Source: Morella rubra
Taxonomy: Eukaryota > Streptophyta > Magnoliopsida > Fagales > Myricaceae
Assembly: GCA_003952965.2 (NCBI GenBank)
Contig: RXIC02000084.1
Location: 1-64,000, forward strand
Reading direction: 5' to 3'
DNA length: 64,000 nt
A model generated the notes under the pieces. It searched no databases. It was not told the DNA's origin and was given only the letters and a program-made list of their open reading frames with translations. The position numbers were made by a program, and so were the translations under genes. This document shows, piece after piece, positions 24,229-36,800 of this stretch (position 1 is the first letter of the stretch; the number at the start of each line of letters is the position of its first letter).

Positions 24229-26716
24229 TTCGTTCCTAAAGCAACGGTTACGCAAAGAAGAAAGGAATAAAATACAGAGTATATCTAAAGAAGAAGATAT
24301 CTTCTGGCACCAGTTGGTGCCTTCACACAGATGCCAAAGCCATGGATACGTGTTGGCATGTGACTCGAGCTTTCTGGACAGATCTTATCAAGTTTGAAGT
24401 AGTGTATCTGTTTTTTTAATAGGTACAGGATGATGCTGTTTTTAAATTTTAGTATTTGTGCTTCTTAGTTACCGCAAAGTGTCGCCAACTGTGCCCAAAT
24501 GTCAATTAAAAAGAGTATTCCCGAATTTTCTTCTCAATCAAGTGATTCGGCTTTGGATTCGCGACGTCCACTCGTGGTGTCTAGAATCATGGCTAAAATC
24601 ATCTGCATTGGCTACGCCGAGCCATTTGTAGATTATAAGTGGGTGATTGGAATTAAAATGAACCTTTTCTAGTATTCTCAAGTGATCCTCTGTTTTTGCC
24701 ACTTAGGGAAATAACACCATCCCATCAACTGAACAGAAGGATTTTGCTTTATTTTGAACCAGTGCATCTTTACACATTGATACTTTCCATGCTAATAGTG
24801 TAGATCAAAGATTTTTCTTTTTGTAATGTTATACCTAAATTAATTTAAAAAGAAATAGACATAAACGTAAATTTCATACTAATTAATATTGTCCATGTAA
24901 AATTTCAAGCAACGTAAATTCTACAATAGAATTTACCAATCTCTTTAAATTGTATCATGCAATTGAGACATGAATTTCTGTAAGATTATTTTGGAAACTA
25001 ATTCATATATGATAAGTCAAACATATCAAACATCAAGTCACTTTCTGAACATTTCCACTAGATGCTAATAGTTTTTTTTGTTTTTATTTTTTTTATCAGA
25101 AGTGGAACTCTTTATTAATATCAAAAGTCAAAAAACAATTGAGGGGTAAACTCTGCATACAAACAAGACAAAGTCTCTAATTGCTTAAGAACTCATGAGT
25201 AAACCTCCAAAATTATTTTTGGAGGCAACCCCAATGAGTTAACTAATTGACAAACAAGTGAGTTGCTCTTTGAATGGGTCATTTTTCATTTAAGAGACGT
25301 TTGAGAGCTAAAATTTTAGGCCTAATAAAATAATTCTTTAAAATGTTCTCTTATTATCAAATCATCATTTTTCACTTCAAATAAAATAAATTATCAATTT
25401 TCACTTTAAATAAATATATAAAAAATTTATTAAATTATTTATCTCTTCACTTTTTCACTAATACTAATACTTAAAAATTTTAAATACTCCAAAATTTTAA
25501 CAATCAACTAATCTCACTAATGGATCCTTTGATTTGGTCAACTTCCTCTCAGCCAAAATACATATAAATCATAAATGCGAAGATTTTTATAGATGCGTGG
25601 ATTTCGAAGGTGTTCCTTTGTTTCATGGGCCTGTCAGCGCTGCATTTCTCCATTGTTTTGGGCCTCTGGACCTTGTATTCTGTCTTTGTCGTCTAAGCCT
25701 GTACTAAAAATCCAAGTTCTTACCAAAGAAATTCCTATCCAACCTTCTTAGACTGACTTTAAATATGCAAGGTTTATAGATACAAGTACTTTGTTTTGGG
25801 CCATTATATATTCCAGGCCGAATTTTTTTTTTTATTAATCGTTTTGAGTTACTTTGAAAATGCACTCTATTTCTTTTTCTTATAGTTTAATGCCCTTCAT
25901 AAGGCAAGCGAATCAGCAATAGATAAGGCACACCCCGTGTCTATACAGCCACACATCTGCTTTAGGGGTAAAAAAACAAAATGGGCAGAAGACGAAGACC
26001 ACACGCCTAGATGGCCGTGCTGAAAGCCAGCATCTTGAGCTGCTCGCTCTGCGTAAAACGTACAGTGCTCAGGCAGCAGTACTATAGAAACGAGACAACA
26101 CCCGATCGTTAATTCATGATCAGAATCTATTTATTCAAACGATATATTGGCAGCAGTACTAGTTGGGTTCATGAAAACAAAATAGATTCAGTAGTCACAG
26201 TGCTGCGTGCAGCTGCGAACTGAGAAAAGCAGCCAAAAAATGGTTGATTTCAAGAATATCCTCTGACCAAAGCATGTCAATTGCCACAACAAAAGTCCAA
26301 TTAACACTTTAAAAGCAATAGTTTGTGGACTTAGACAAGTCTATTGGCATTATTAGCGCTTTTTAAGTCCTTTTCTTGCTCTAAAGCAACACCATTTGCA
26401 TAGGTATAATGTGGTAATTACCAGACATTTTTAGTCACAGAGGCATTGCGATCTGCAGCTTTGGAGGGTCAAGTTAAGCATAAGTGACCAAGTGATTACT
26501 CTAGGAAGCCTCTAGGTCGCCAACTTGAGTAACACATAAAGACAACATGCTACACAAAACGCAGAGACATATATGATACAACGCGAACTCAAATCAGAAT
26601 CCCTTCCCAATGTTTTTTACCCAGTGACTCAGATTAACACGTAGAGCACTGAGATCATGTTACCATTGAATGAAAAAAAAAAAAAAACACCCATATTCTC
26701 GTTTCTTTTTTTTGGG
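24229..26716. other. Spacer between the two DUF3339 genes
   Basis: AT-rich spacer of about 2.5 kb with one Tourist-like MITE (listed separately). No other gene or RNA is recognised. Confidence 0.5.
25294..25517. mobile_element. Tourist-like MITE, 224 bp, TAA target duplication
   Basis: The AT-rich element is bounded by GAGACGTTTGAGAG and CTAATCTCAC, with subterminal AAAATTTTAGG and CCAAAATTTT in inverted orientation. Direct TAA trinucleotides flank it (25291-25293 and 25518-25520), as expected for PIF/Harbinger-mobilised MITEs. The inverted repeats are degenerate, so the element is old. It has no coding capacity. Confidence 0.5.
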
Positions 26717-26926
26717 TCAACCGAGGTACAAGTGAACCTTAATGGCCAGAAAGAAGATGCAAATGAGGCCAAAGTAGAGTAGGGAATGGATCAGTATGGA
26801 TGCACCACTGGTCTGAAAGTTGCCAAATTCCACGTACCCGTGGTGCCCTGGCACCTGAAAAAGCAGACCGGGAGTTAACAGCACGAACAGCACCACAGCT
26901 ACAAACACCGGACCCCAGTCCGACAT
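26717..26926 (-). CDS. DUF3339 family micro-protein, copy 2
   Basis: Intact intronless 69-aa paralogue of the protein at 23901-24110, starting MSDWGPVFVAVVLFVLLTPG and ending KVHLYLG. It has the same two-helix layout with the polar link QVPGHHGYVEFGNFQTSG. Both copies share the FGN-QTSG core and exactly the same length, so they are a tandem duplicate pair about 2.6 kb apart. The upstream region is purine-rich on the plus strand and holds a CACGTG palindrome at 27193-27198. Membrane insertion is predicted from the hydrophobic segments; the biochemical role of the family is unknown to me. Confidence 0.93.
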   Translation of the reverse strand: MSDWGPVFVAVVLFVLLTPGLLFQVPGHHGYVEFGNFQTSGASILIHSLLYFGLICIFFLAIKVHLYLG

Positions 26927-27192
26927 CCTGCAACCTTTGCTTAGTTATGTAGAGGGAGAGAATACGAGAGTGAATATGGGAGAGTGATTACAGATGAGAT
27001 CACGAGACCATGGGATTGGAGAAGTGGGAGGTGTTTATGTAAAGAAGGCCAGAAGGGAGAGAGAGCTAGTGGAGACTATTAGAGAGACTTCGGTAGGAAG
27101 AAAAGTAGATAAAGAGAGTGTGGGACGGAGGCTTAGGGGAGTTGGTCACTTGGATCCACTCCTGCCGTCCCACTTGTATAACTTCCATTTGG

Positions 27193-27198
27193 CACGTG
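27193..27198. promoter_or_regulatory. G-box (CACGTG) upstream of DUF3339 copy 2
   Basis: A palindromic CACGTG core within GGCACGTGAC lies about 270 bp before the start codon of the minus-strand gene. G-boxes bind bZIP and bHLH factors in plants; that this one works is inferred only from position. Confidence 0.3.
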
Positions 27199-27771
27199 AC
27201 AACTGGGAATAACGTGTTGGCCGTGCTTGCTTTCAAAACTAGTACTCCTACGATTGGAGTTCTGCCTACAGAATATGTACTGCAGAAGCAAATGAAAGGA
27301 ATTATACGAGACCCCCTCCCCCCCTACGATATGATCTGCTTCATGTTTCATAACCTTTTTCTCAGAGAACCCACAAATTGAATGGTTTAAGTTTCACAAA
27401 ATGCATTATTCGAACCATTCTTGTAACACTAAACTAAACTATGTTACAGAGAGCCATCCCTTCGTTTTCTATGGGTAAGATTAAAATCGAACAGAAGTAA
27501 ACAAGATATGAAGAGAAGGGGGTATTGAAGTCTCTGTGGCTCATTGGGCATTGAGGTGCATGAAATATGTACCCAAATGTATTGCTGTGGCAGAAACTAT
27601 TTCAGGACCCTATGCTTCGGCCTGCTAGAAGATCCAGTTTGAAATCAAGCCCAAGCCTGTTTTCCAGGTATGGTCGGCCCTTTTGGTTTGCCCAAACAAA
27701 AAGGAAGCCCCACAGATACAAGGGATCTTTTGTTAGATTTTCCCCACTACACGTGAGCCGCGTCTGAGCAA

Positions 27772-27802
27772 AAGGTCAAGGTCAAGGTCAAGGTCAAGGT
27801 CA
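27772..27802. repeat. AAGGTC hexamer tandem repeat, about 5 copies
   Basis: Perfect short tandem repeat of AAGGTC, ending in a variant CAATG. No associated gene. Confidence 0.9.
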
Positions 27803-28496
27803 ATGTAAGTTGGAACCAATGCCATCAACCAAGCGGCAAGCATGATCATCTCTACTCGTGACACACCGGAAGTATTTCCTGTGTCTTAAAATAATACTTG
27901 GAGATCGGAGGCCACAAACCTTGACCACTTCTCACCTGTTTTCATTTTTTTGGTTTGTTTAAGGCATTATTTTAGGAATAAAGATTTGTTAAAGCAGGAG
28001 ACACATCACATGCCTAATCCACATTAATGGAAGTGCTGGTAATCCCAAATGGGACCCCCAAGATATTATCTAAAGATAAAGGCAGCCAGTAGATGCCGAG
28101 CGAGAAAAGTGCGACACCCCCTATAATCGGATAAAAATTAAAAAAGGACTATAATCACCGATTGGAAATAAAAGTAGACCCAATTGAATCCCACATATGA
28201 ATTCTACCTTTCTTGTCGGGCCAATTCCAAAAATTAACACACAGGATGTTCAGACTGTTTACAAAAGCTGGCCATCTTTTTTTTAGTAGTTTTCAAACAC
28301 ACTGTTTGGTATCAAAAATTATTTTTTTCACTCATTCATATTTTTCATCTTACTAGTCAAAGGTATCCTATGAAAAGATTAAAAAAAAAAAAGGAAGAAG
28401 GAAATAGAACAAAAATAATTAATAAATTTGAAACTTAATAGAGTGAAGCTAAAATTAGTGTTTTCGCTTGTGTTCACAAGGCAGTGTGCATGTTAA

Positions 28497-28673
28497 GGTG
28501 GTGTTTGGATATATTTGATTTAATAAAATAATATATCTTTTCATTTCAAATCATATATTCTTATCAAAATAAATATAAAAAAATTCACTTAAATCATATA
28601 ACTCTTCGCCCTTTTTATTCATTTTCATGTACCAAAAATTTCAAACCTAAAATTTTAACAGCCAACTCCCACC
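28497..28673. mobile_element. Tourist-like MITE, 177 bp, TAA target duplication
   Basis: Begins GGTGGTGTTTGG and ends CCAACTCCCACC (9 of 12 terminal bases complementary). Direct TAA repeats flank it at 28494-28496 and 28674-28676. The interior is AT-rich and non-coding. The ends match the intronic element at 52.3 kb (GGTGGTGTTTG), so both belong to one family of PIF/Harbinger-derived MITEs. Confidence 0.6.
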
Positions 28674-28856
28674 TAAAAGTATTTTATAACTATTTTTCTT
28701 CTCACCCAAAATTTGTGATTAGTGTAAGGCTGAGCATCTTCACCGCCAGTGCCGGTTTAACCGGCATTGGTTCCGGTGGTGATTTTTGTTAAAATTGGCT
28801 GTTATCGGCACCGACACCTTGTTGGAAACTGATTTTTTTTTTTAATAAATAATATT

Positions 28857-29165
28857 GAAAACAGCGCCATTCTAAAGAGAACGACGCCTTTGGATTTTCA
28901 TGGGTTAGGATGAAGTAAGGTAGTAACTTACACTGTTTTGTTTTTACTTTTAAAAAATAAAAATATTAAAAATGGTGCTATTCTCTTTTAAAAAGAAAAC
29001 GACGCCTTGTTTTTGCCGGATTAGGGTTTTCTCAAACCCTACTCTTGTAGGCTGTAACTATTTTAATTTTTTTTTTGTTTAATACAAGACAAAACGGTGT
29101 TGTTCTCTTTAAGAAGAGAACGACGCCTTTTGCTAGGGTTAGGGTTTTTAAACTCTAACCTCAGC
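28857..29165. repeat. Three diverged tandem copies of a palindromic motif
   Basis: Three units starting near 28,857, 28,966 and 29,092 each carry a GCGCCATTCT/GGTGTTGTTCTCTT-like arm, a short spacer and AGAGAACGACGCC, so each is an imperfect palindrome, clearest in the third. Each is followed by GGGTTAGG or a similar end. The layout looks like subterminal repeats of a degraded DNA transposon, but outer ends could not be fixed. Confidence 0.5.
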
Positions 29166-29433
29166 TCTTTGCCTCTTTACAAAGAAGAACAACACGTCCT
29201 ACTCTTCATGGCCTCCAACAGCACCAGCCTTACCTCTTAGAAGAGAACAATGCCTCTCCCTCAGACAGTTAGAGTTAGACGTCTCTCTCCCTCACATTGT
29301 AGCTGTCGCCTTCTTCATTTTCTGTCTAGCCTTCTTTATTTTTTGCATTTGTTACACAGTGAGCTAGTTACTGCGTAACCAGCACCGTTAAAACCGCACC
29401 GATTTGTGCCCAACTGGAGTCGGTGTTGTTGCC

Positions 29434-29810
29434 CAGGGCTAGCTGAAGGGGTAGGCAACTTGGGCGGCTGCCTAAGGCCCTTACCTCAAAGCAAGACCCC
29501 AAGTTGTTTGATTAGGAGGGAAAAAAAGGGCTCAAATAAGAGTGAAGTTTAGTGAAACAAAAATATATTTCATATATAAAACTTTGTCTTGTGAAATAAT
29601 TTTTTGTACTAAGGCCTCAAAAATTATTTGTTCTCAAAATTCGTGGGTACCTCCATTTTGTGAAAAAAACTTATTTAATTTTTATTACATACAATACAAG
29701 ACCATTTTAAAATAAATATCTGTTTAAAATATTTTTTTATTATATTTAAAAATAAAAAGGCCTCGCTTTTATCTCTACTTTATGCCTTTATTTTTATTGA
29801 GTCGGCCCTG
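29434..29810. mobile_element. hAT-like non-autonomous element, 377 bp
   Basis: Starts CAGGGCTAGCTGAAGG and ends GAGTCGGCCCTG, giving inverted ends CAGGGC..GCT / CAGGGCCGACT. The left subterminal text GGGCGGCTGCCTAAGGCCC resembles plant hAT elements I know. No clean 8-bp target duplication is visible (TTGTTGCC versus CTGGTATC), so either the ends or the class may be wrong. It appears inserted into the older repeat that spans 28.7-29.9 kb. Confidence 0.4.
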
Positions 29811-30824
29811 CTGGTATCAATTCCTCCTCACTGTCTGTAACGGTGATGGTGCCAATTTTGACCGTACCGATACCTACGTCACTGTCGCACACCATAGATT
29901 TGTGTCTGGATATTTTAGAAGAGGAATCTACTTCTGCCCCGCACCTGTTCCACGTGTTTCACACTTATTAAGCCTTAAAAAAATTTCGGCTGCCACATGT
30001 TGACGAACGATATCAAGAATGAGAATCTGCTGCGCCTGGATGCATGTTCGAAAGATACCCATAATACCCTCGGAGACTTTCCCCAAGCGTTGGAGACTGC
30101 TGAAATACAAGCTCCAAAGTCCCACTTAAAAAAGCAGTTGACAAATATGCCCCTGTAGCTATCGTTCCGGATAATAGCGCGGAAGCATAGAGGGCCGATC
30201 GCGAAGCTGGGAGACCTCAACTCGATGTCAGTCTTTAAAGCGGTCCCGATGTCAGCAACAAAAATCTCGTAACACCTGGAAAGGGTCACTTTAGTAATAT
30301 TTTGACCGTGATAAATACTTTCCACTATCTCCGTCGCTGAGTCGCTCGTCGATCCACATCCTGTTGGCTCAACATTCCACTGCGGAAGCTGCTTGGAAGT
30401 TTCACTTTTTCAAAATTAGTGGACTCGTCTAGACCGCAAATGCATCTGTCATCCAATAGCATCCATCCACGTCATGTACATTTAAGCGCTACTGTACACG
30501 CGAAGTAGGAAATTCTGCCGAAGCTTTTCTTACGCACCTCGTTCTCCTTTCTATTGTCCTAGAAGTACAGTAGGGCGCTAGTCGAAGACAAAATCTATCC
30601 ATGTTGTCTGAATTTAGGGGTTAACGGGATGAGTGTGATCAGGTACAGTCTCACAGTTCCTTTTGGACTATCTCTGTGGAGTGCGGGACGAATCATGCAT
30701 CTCAGCTTCGAGTCCTACTGAAAACAGCGACGAATTTAATCGTGGAGAACTGCGGTTCATATGAGCACAAGTGAACCGCTCTCTCTGCAATTCCTCCAAT
30801 TTTTGATTGTTTTCGGATTTCAGA

Positions 30825-33800
30825 ATGACGCAATCAGGCAAGGCTGATGAGCTGCTTCTTCTTCTTCCTTACTCTCCGCTTGATCCTTCCTCCTATACGC
30901 TAAATTCCACGTTTCTTACGAAATTGCCTTGCTCTTGCTCATTCAGCAAATATTGTTTTCCCTAGATCTTGGTCGAATATGATTCTCCATCTTAGAGAAA
31001 AAGCGGACTTTGGTTTGTAGGAAAATTTGCGGTATACATTTCTTTGATGGTAATGAATGATTTTGGCTCTGTATGGATCTCAAAACGTTAGTTAATGTTG
31101 ACCAAGTAATCATATACTAATCTTTGCGCTGCTGATTATTCTTCTTTTGGTGTTTGTATTTTTAAAACTAGAAATTGCATTAGCCGGTGTTTTTGCCTTT
31201 CTCTCCTTGACACAATGCTTTTCTCGGGGTAAATTCAGGATATGATATCGGCGATCTGTTTCGAGAAGCTCAAACCCGTTGGCTGAAGCCAGCAGAAGTG
31301 CTCTTTATTTTACAGAATCATGAGAAGTACAAGCTAAGCGAGGAGCCCCCTCGACAGCCAACTAGTAATTTGCGTATTGCTATTTCAACGAATTTTTGGG
31401 CTACCTATTTGAGTTTTCAATTTTGCTAAATGTTAGTGTCTGTCCATAATGATGACCGGTGATCACCTGACAGGTGGATCTGTATTTCTATTCAACAAGC
31501 GGGTTCTTAGGTTCTTCCGCAGAGATGGTCATAATTGGCGAAAAAAGAAGGATGGAAGAACTGTTGGGGAAGCACATGAACGCCTTAAGGTCTGCTAAAA
31601 ATGTGTATGATTTTAGTACATCATGTGTTCCATCTTTGATCCGTCTAACTCTCTGGTTGTTCGAGATCTTTTTAGCCAAGTTTTTGATTCTTGGCATATC
31701 ACTTGTACATATACACCTGTAGGTAGGTAGTTTTTTTATGGTTTGTGTAAAATCATGATATCTGGACATCAAGGCGGCGTACAAATTGCAGCAACTAGTA
31801 TTAATTTCCCTGCATCATTGAAATTATCACTATTTGTTTGTTCTGGTTTAGTTATATTCAATTCTGCTTCTATTCCATTGTACTTCTGTTTTAGTAATTT
31901 CCATTATGGCTGATTTTTGTAAATTCAGAATGTTGCAGGGAGTTAAATAAGGCCTCTACTGAATAGTTTCAACTTTCTGTTCAAATAAATTTAATGCATG
32001 ATCTAGCCACTTACAACTAGTTCTGAGGCCAATAGAGTCTCATGTATTAGTTTCGTTAGTTTGAGGATGATATTTATCTGCATGGCTAGGTTGGAAATGC
32101 TGAAGCGTTGAATTGCTATTATGCACATGGAGAGCAGAATCCCAATTTTCAGAGACGCAGCTATTGGATGCTGGATCCGTAAGTAGAATTTTTATTTGTT
32201 GATGGAAAGTATATTTCTCATACCTTCATGTCTCCTTAACTCCCAAAACTCGTTCATACCTACTTTTGTTAGGCAAAGTTTAGACGGTTCTTGAGAATTG
32301 TGTGTGCCTGCTTGTGTGTATAACATGAATGGTTTAATTTTGCGGTCCTGCCTTTTCAATGAATGACCACCAATTATTGGTTGACTATATTGGAGAGTCA
32401 TATTTACTTGCTTGTTATTTCCTTGACAGAGCATACGACCATATTGTTCTGGTGCATTACAGAGAGTTAAGTGAGGTGAGTTTCTCCATCCTGATCTTAA
32501 CGAAGGGTGATTTGCTCTACTTATACTAAAACCTTTGCTGTAACCTTTTGATGACCTGGCCTGAACTGTTAATAGTTTCTTAGACCAATCAATTGCATTT
32601 CCCGGAGATCATTTTCCATTCTCTTTGTTTAGGTTTTCTAATGTTCTTCAGCTGTAGGTTGCTTTATCCTACTGTAATGAGCCAATGTGGCTTACCCAGC
32701 ATGGTTTTAGGACCCACTGGACCTGAAATTGTTTTCTCTTATGGGACCAGAATCACCAGTGAAGGTGATTGCTTGTTTGTACAAGAACATCAATATCATA
32801 GAACCAGGATGTGGTGATTATGTTGTAAAGTTCTTGTTGGGTAGGCATTTCTGTATCAGGTGTCAGCCATGTCACTATCTCATATCCTGATTTAAGCATG
32901 TCCCCAAGTACGGGTTCTTTTTCTCCTAAACTTCCCAGTAGGCCCCATATTTAATCTACTCCTAGTTAAATTTGTAGCACCCCGGATTGTCTTATATTAT
33001 TGTTAGTAAAATATTATTTTTTATTGGATTTCGAATTTTGATTTATTTGAAAATTTTATCCTTTTTAAAAGTGTTTTAAAGTTTGAAATGTTGATTTATT
33101 TGATAGGGTTATCCTTTTTAAAAGTGTTTAGAGTTTAAAATGTTGATTTTATTTGAAAAGATTATATTTTTTTAAGTGTTTAAATTTTAAAGAAGAGATG
33201 TTTTATCTTTATCTTTTTAGATTTTAAAGTTTTGAATTTCAATACTTCTAGAATATGTTTGAATTTTTAAATGGATATAAACCCAATCTTTGATAAGTCT
33301 TTTTAGATCCAGACTTATTCTTTAAATAAGGTTGCCTTTCATAAATCTTTTGTTAGTCTCTTTATGAGTATTGAGTAAGAGAAGTAGAAATCAAGTGTCT
33401 TTTTGAAGGTTTTAGTCTAAGTTCTTGAGGCCAGGAAGGTTAAATTGATAAAGGGTTCAAGTGTTCTGAAGATTGAGGTAAGCGGGGTTATTATGCTAGA
33501 TTTTCCTAAACAACTGAAGTAATATATTGAGAATTGCATGTTTATTGAAAACCCACGGAGTTTATGTGCATTATGTTGCAATAAAATTGTTATGAAAGTT
33601 TTTTGCATGCATTGGTGTAATCACGAACCTTAATGTCTATGCTATTATTTGATGATTTACTGCATGATTTCTTATGTATGCGATTTTCTTATGGAATTTC
33701 ATATGTATATATTACGTACGATTTGAAAGTTTATATGGTGTTGTGCATAGCAAAGAATGATGTAATATTTTGTGGATGATTATTGTATGATATATGTGAT

Positions 33801-36800
33801 GTTTTCAAACCCTGAGGCCCGGAGTTCAAAGCTACAACATTAGTACCAATTGCAACTCTATTGAGTGCACTCATTCTGGAAACAAGTGATTTATTTTGTA
33901 GGTTCTTCAGTGCACACTTGAACATGGCCAAGCCTTAGTAAAGAAGAAATTTATCTAGAGTATACGATTAGTTTGGTTGGCCCCCAGCTAAGTAACAATT
34001 GCACAACCTTGTCACGGGGCTAAATGTGACCTAGAGTTATTGCCAAAGGGAATTTTTGTAGAATTGTTATAAAAATATCAATGTTGTTTTACAGTTATAG
34101 TTATATGTTATTTGGATTGAGATTTATGGTTTTCTATTGCTTTTTACTTCTTAAGTGTGGCCCCTGAAGTGCACCATAATATAATAACTTTGTTTATTAA
34201 GTTTTCGAACTCACCTGTTATCTTGTCTCTTTTCAGATGATATTTAGGGGCGTGCCGAGAGTCGTGTTAGATGGCACGTGGGTGGGTAGCGGAGAGAAGG
34301 CTTAGAATTTCAATGACTAAGCGTTTAGTTTTGATGTTTTATGTTTTTAAAGAGTTTTAAACAAAGTGTGTTGTTATTTAATTGTTTTTAGGTTTTAAAC
34401 TTGGATTATGTTATGAAGAATTATTTATCTTGTGTTAACTGATTTTTACCCCCAAGATTTCATCCTTTTTCATTGATTTTACTCATAGAAGTAACTCCCT
34501 AACCGCCGAAGTTCGGGACATTACAAAATTATACCAATTAATATCCAAGACCTAACCTCCCTCCCCCAGTCTGGGTTAGCCCCCAAGAGAGGATCCTAAA
34601 TGTCGTTTTTTTTTTTCCCCATTCCGAAGCATTATCTGCTACTTCTCTGCTTGACTGTTATCTACTACTTTCATCATATGCAATACCGAGCTTGAGCATC
34701 AAACTTACGTCACTAGTTGCTTATGGGTTGCAGGGAAGGCCCAGTTCTGGATCTGTTGCACAGTTATCTCCAGGATCCTCTTCTACCTGCAGTCAGAGTC
34801 CTAGCTCTTATACCACTCAAAATCCAGGCTCTAACTCCATAATTAGTGAGTTCTTTGAACCATACCAGAGTTTATCTAGTCCAGGCTCGGAAGTTAGTTC
34901 AGGTATAGCCATCAAGAATGATGGGATGGATGACCTGAGCCGGGTGTATAGAACAGGACAGAGAGAATGTCCCCCAGATCTTGAGGTTACTCACGCTCTG
35001 CGAAGGCTTGAGGAGCAATTAAGTTTGGGTGAAGAGAGCATCAAGGGAATTACTCCATTCTACTTTCAGGATGAAAATCCAAATGAACCAGATATTCTCG
35101 GATGTGAAAGGGAGAACTCCAAGCAGGAAGAATATGCAGATTCACTGCACAGTCCAGCGTATATTGATCTGGGCTATGGGGGACATGCTCAAGTGCAGGA
35201 TAACTCAAACAGTCTTGAGCTTCTTCATGATGCAGGTTTTTTCTTTGTGCCTTCCTTCTGGTGCTTAGAATTGTTTATAGTGAACTAGTATGTGTCTCAT
35301 CAGATCTGTAGATTCTTCACTCTACATTCTGCTTGGCTGTGTTTGAGTCTAGTTAAATTAGGGCATGGATTTTCTGACATCTTGCTTAATGTTGGTGATA
35401 TTTGTTATTCTATCTCATATGATCTTGTGCAAGTTCTTGTTCAGGATTGAACTGCAGTTTTGCCTTTTAATATGTTACTTATCATAACCGCACTTCATTC
35501 TTCTTAGATCTCTCACAAATCTAAACCATAACTACTTGAAGATATGCTGCCCTATTATGGCAGGCACAATTTTTTTTGTTTTCTTTAAAATGCTGTCCAA
35601 TTGCTTGTGTGAGACATCTCATGTGCATACTCACCCATAACGAGTGGGGGAAAGTAAACAGAAAAAAGAATTTTAAAAGCTTAAAAACACCTGTGCAAGT
35701 GTTGTTTTGCCTGAGAAAAGTGCCTGCCTGCTTAGTTACCTAACTTTGTGCGAGAGCACAAGCTTTAGGAACATGTCAGTACTGGTAGTAGAATTATACA
35801 AATATGAAAAACATGTGAGTACTGATTTCATCCCACAGCTTCTGCTGAGTTTGATTTCTCTGTTATTGCTTCTATGTAATGAAATATTATTAGATGAGAA
35901 AGAAACCAAGAGATAGCTGCTGATGGAGCTACTTTTTGTAGGTGACCTTGGCAAACATCACAATCAATCAGTTGGGCATGATCTTGCAGATGGAAGTAAC
36001 AGATCCTTATCTTGGGAAGATGTGTTCGAGTCATTTAACACTTCCTCAGGCATTGAGTCCCAAAGGAAAGATTTGTATCCATTGAATGGAAACGTGAGTA
36101 ATACGAAGAATCTCTCTATGTTTCCTAGCTCACATATTTCATACAGCTGATACTACATCTGTACTCCCAATCTCTTCCTGGTAATAATAGTAGGTTATTT
36201 TTTTCTTTTCTGGAACTCGACTGTTTAGGTGTAACATTCACAGCATGCATTACTAATAATGATTTTTTCTTTTTGTGACGGAAGCATCTATAGTTATCAT
36301 TTGTAATGCTGTCCCTTCACAGCTATGTAGTATTTATTAGGTAATCCTTTTAAATGAAGATTGTTTCATTTTCAAAGTCTATTTCATCACTATAACAGGA
36401 AGAACTCCTTGCTCTTTCAAGGAAGGCACCAAAGGAAGAGCATGAGCATAGTCATTGGCAAAATTTCAATGTAGAGAATGTTGAAAACAGTATGATCTCC
36501 TCTACTGCTGATACTAATTTTACATGGTTGTAGCATCTATTGAATCTTTTATAACGTTTTGATAACCATATTGTATTACCAGCTTCATGGTTGCTGCCTG
36601 AAGAAGCTGACAGCTTCAGATTTCCCACATATTCTTCAGTGACACAAACTCATGAAAGTGATTCTGACTATTACACGACGTTGTTTGACCAAGGGAAAAC
36701 AGAAATGCTTCTTGAAGCAGATTCAAGTTTGACCGTTGGAGAAAAACAGAAATTCACCATTAGGGAAATGTCACCAGAATGGGGTTTTACCACTGAGTTC

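Larger units (their letters stand above)
26999..30824. other. Intergenic before the CAMTA gene; transposon-rich
   Basis: No supported coding gene. The stretch holds a hexamer repeat, a Tourist-like MITE, a tri-copy palindromic repeat and a hAT-like element, all listed separately. The last 500 bp (30,330-30,824) should be the CAMTA promoter and 5' leader. A 116-codon minus frame at 29975-30325 has no recognisable domain. Confidence 0.5.

Noticed and set aside
27772..27802. AGGTCA repeats as nuclear-receptor response elements
   Set aside because: Plants lack such receptors; a simple hexamer microsatellite explains it.
29975..30325. 116-codon minus-strand ORF upstream of CAMTA
   Set aside because: No recognisable domain; lies in the expected CAMTA promoter region on the opposite strand.
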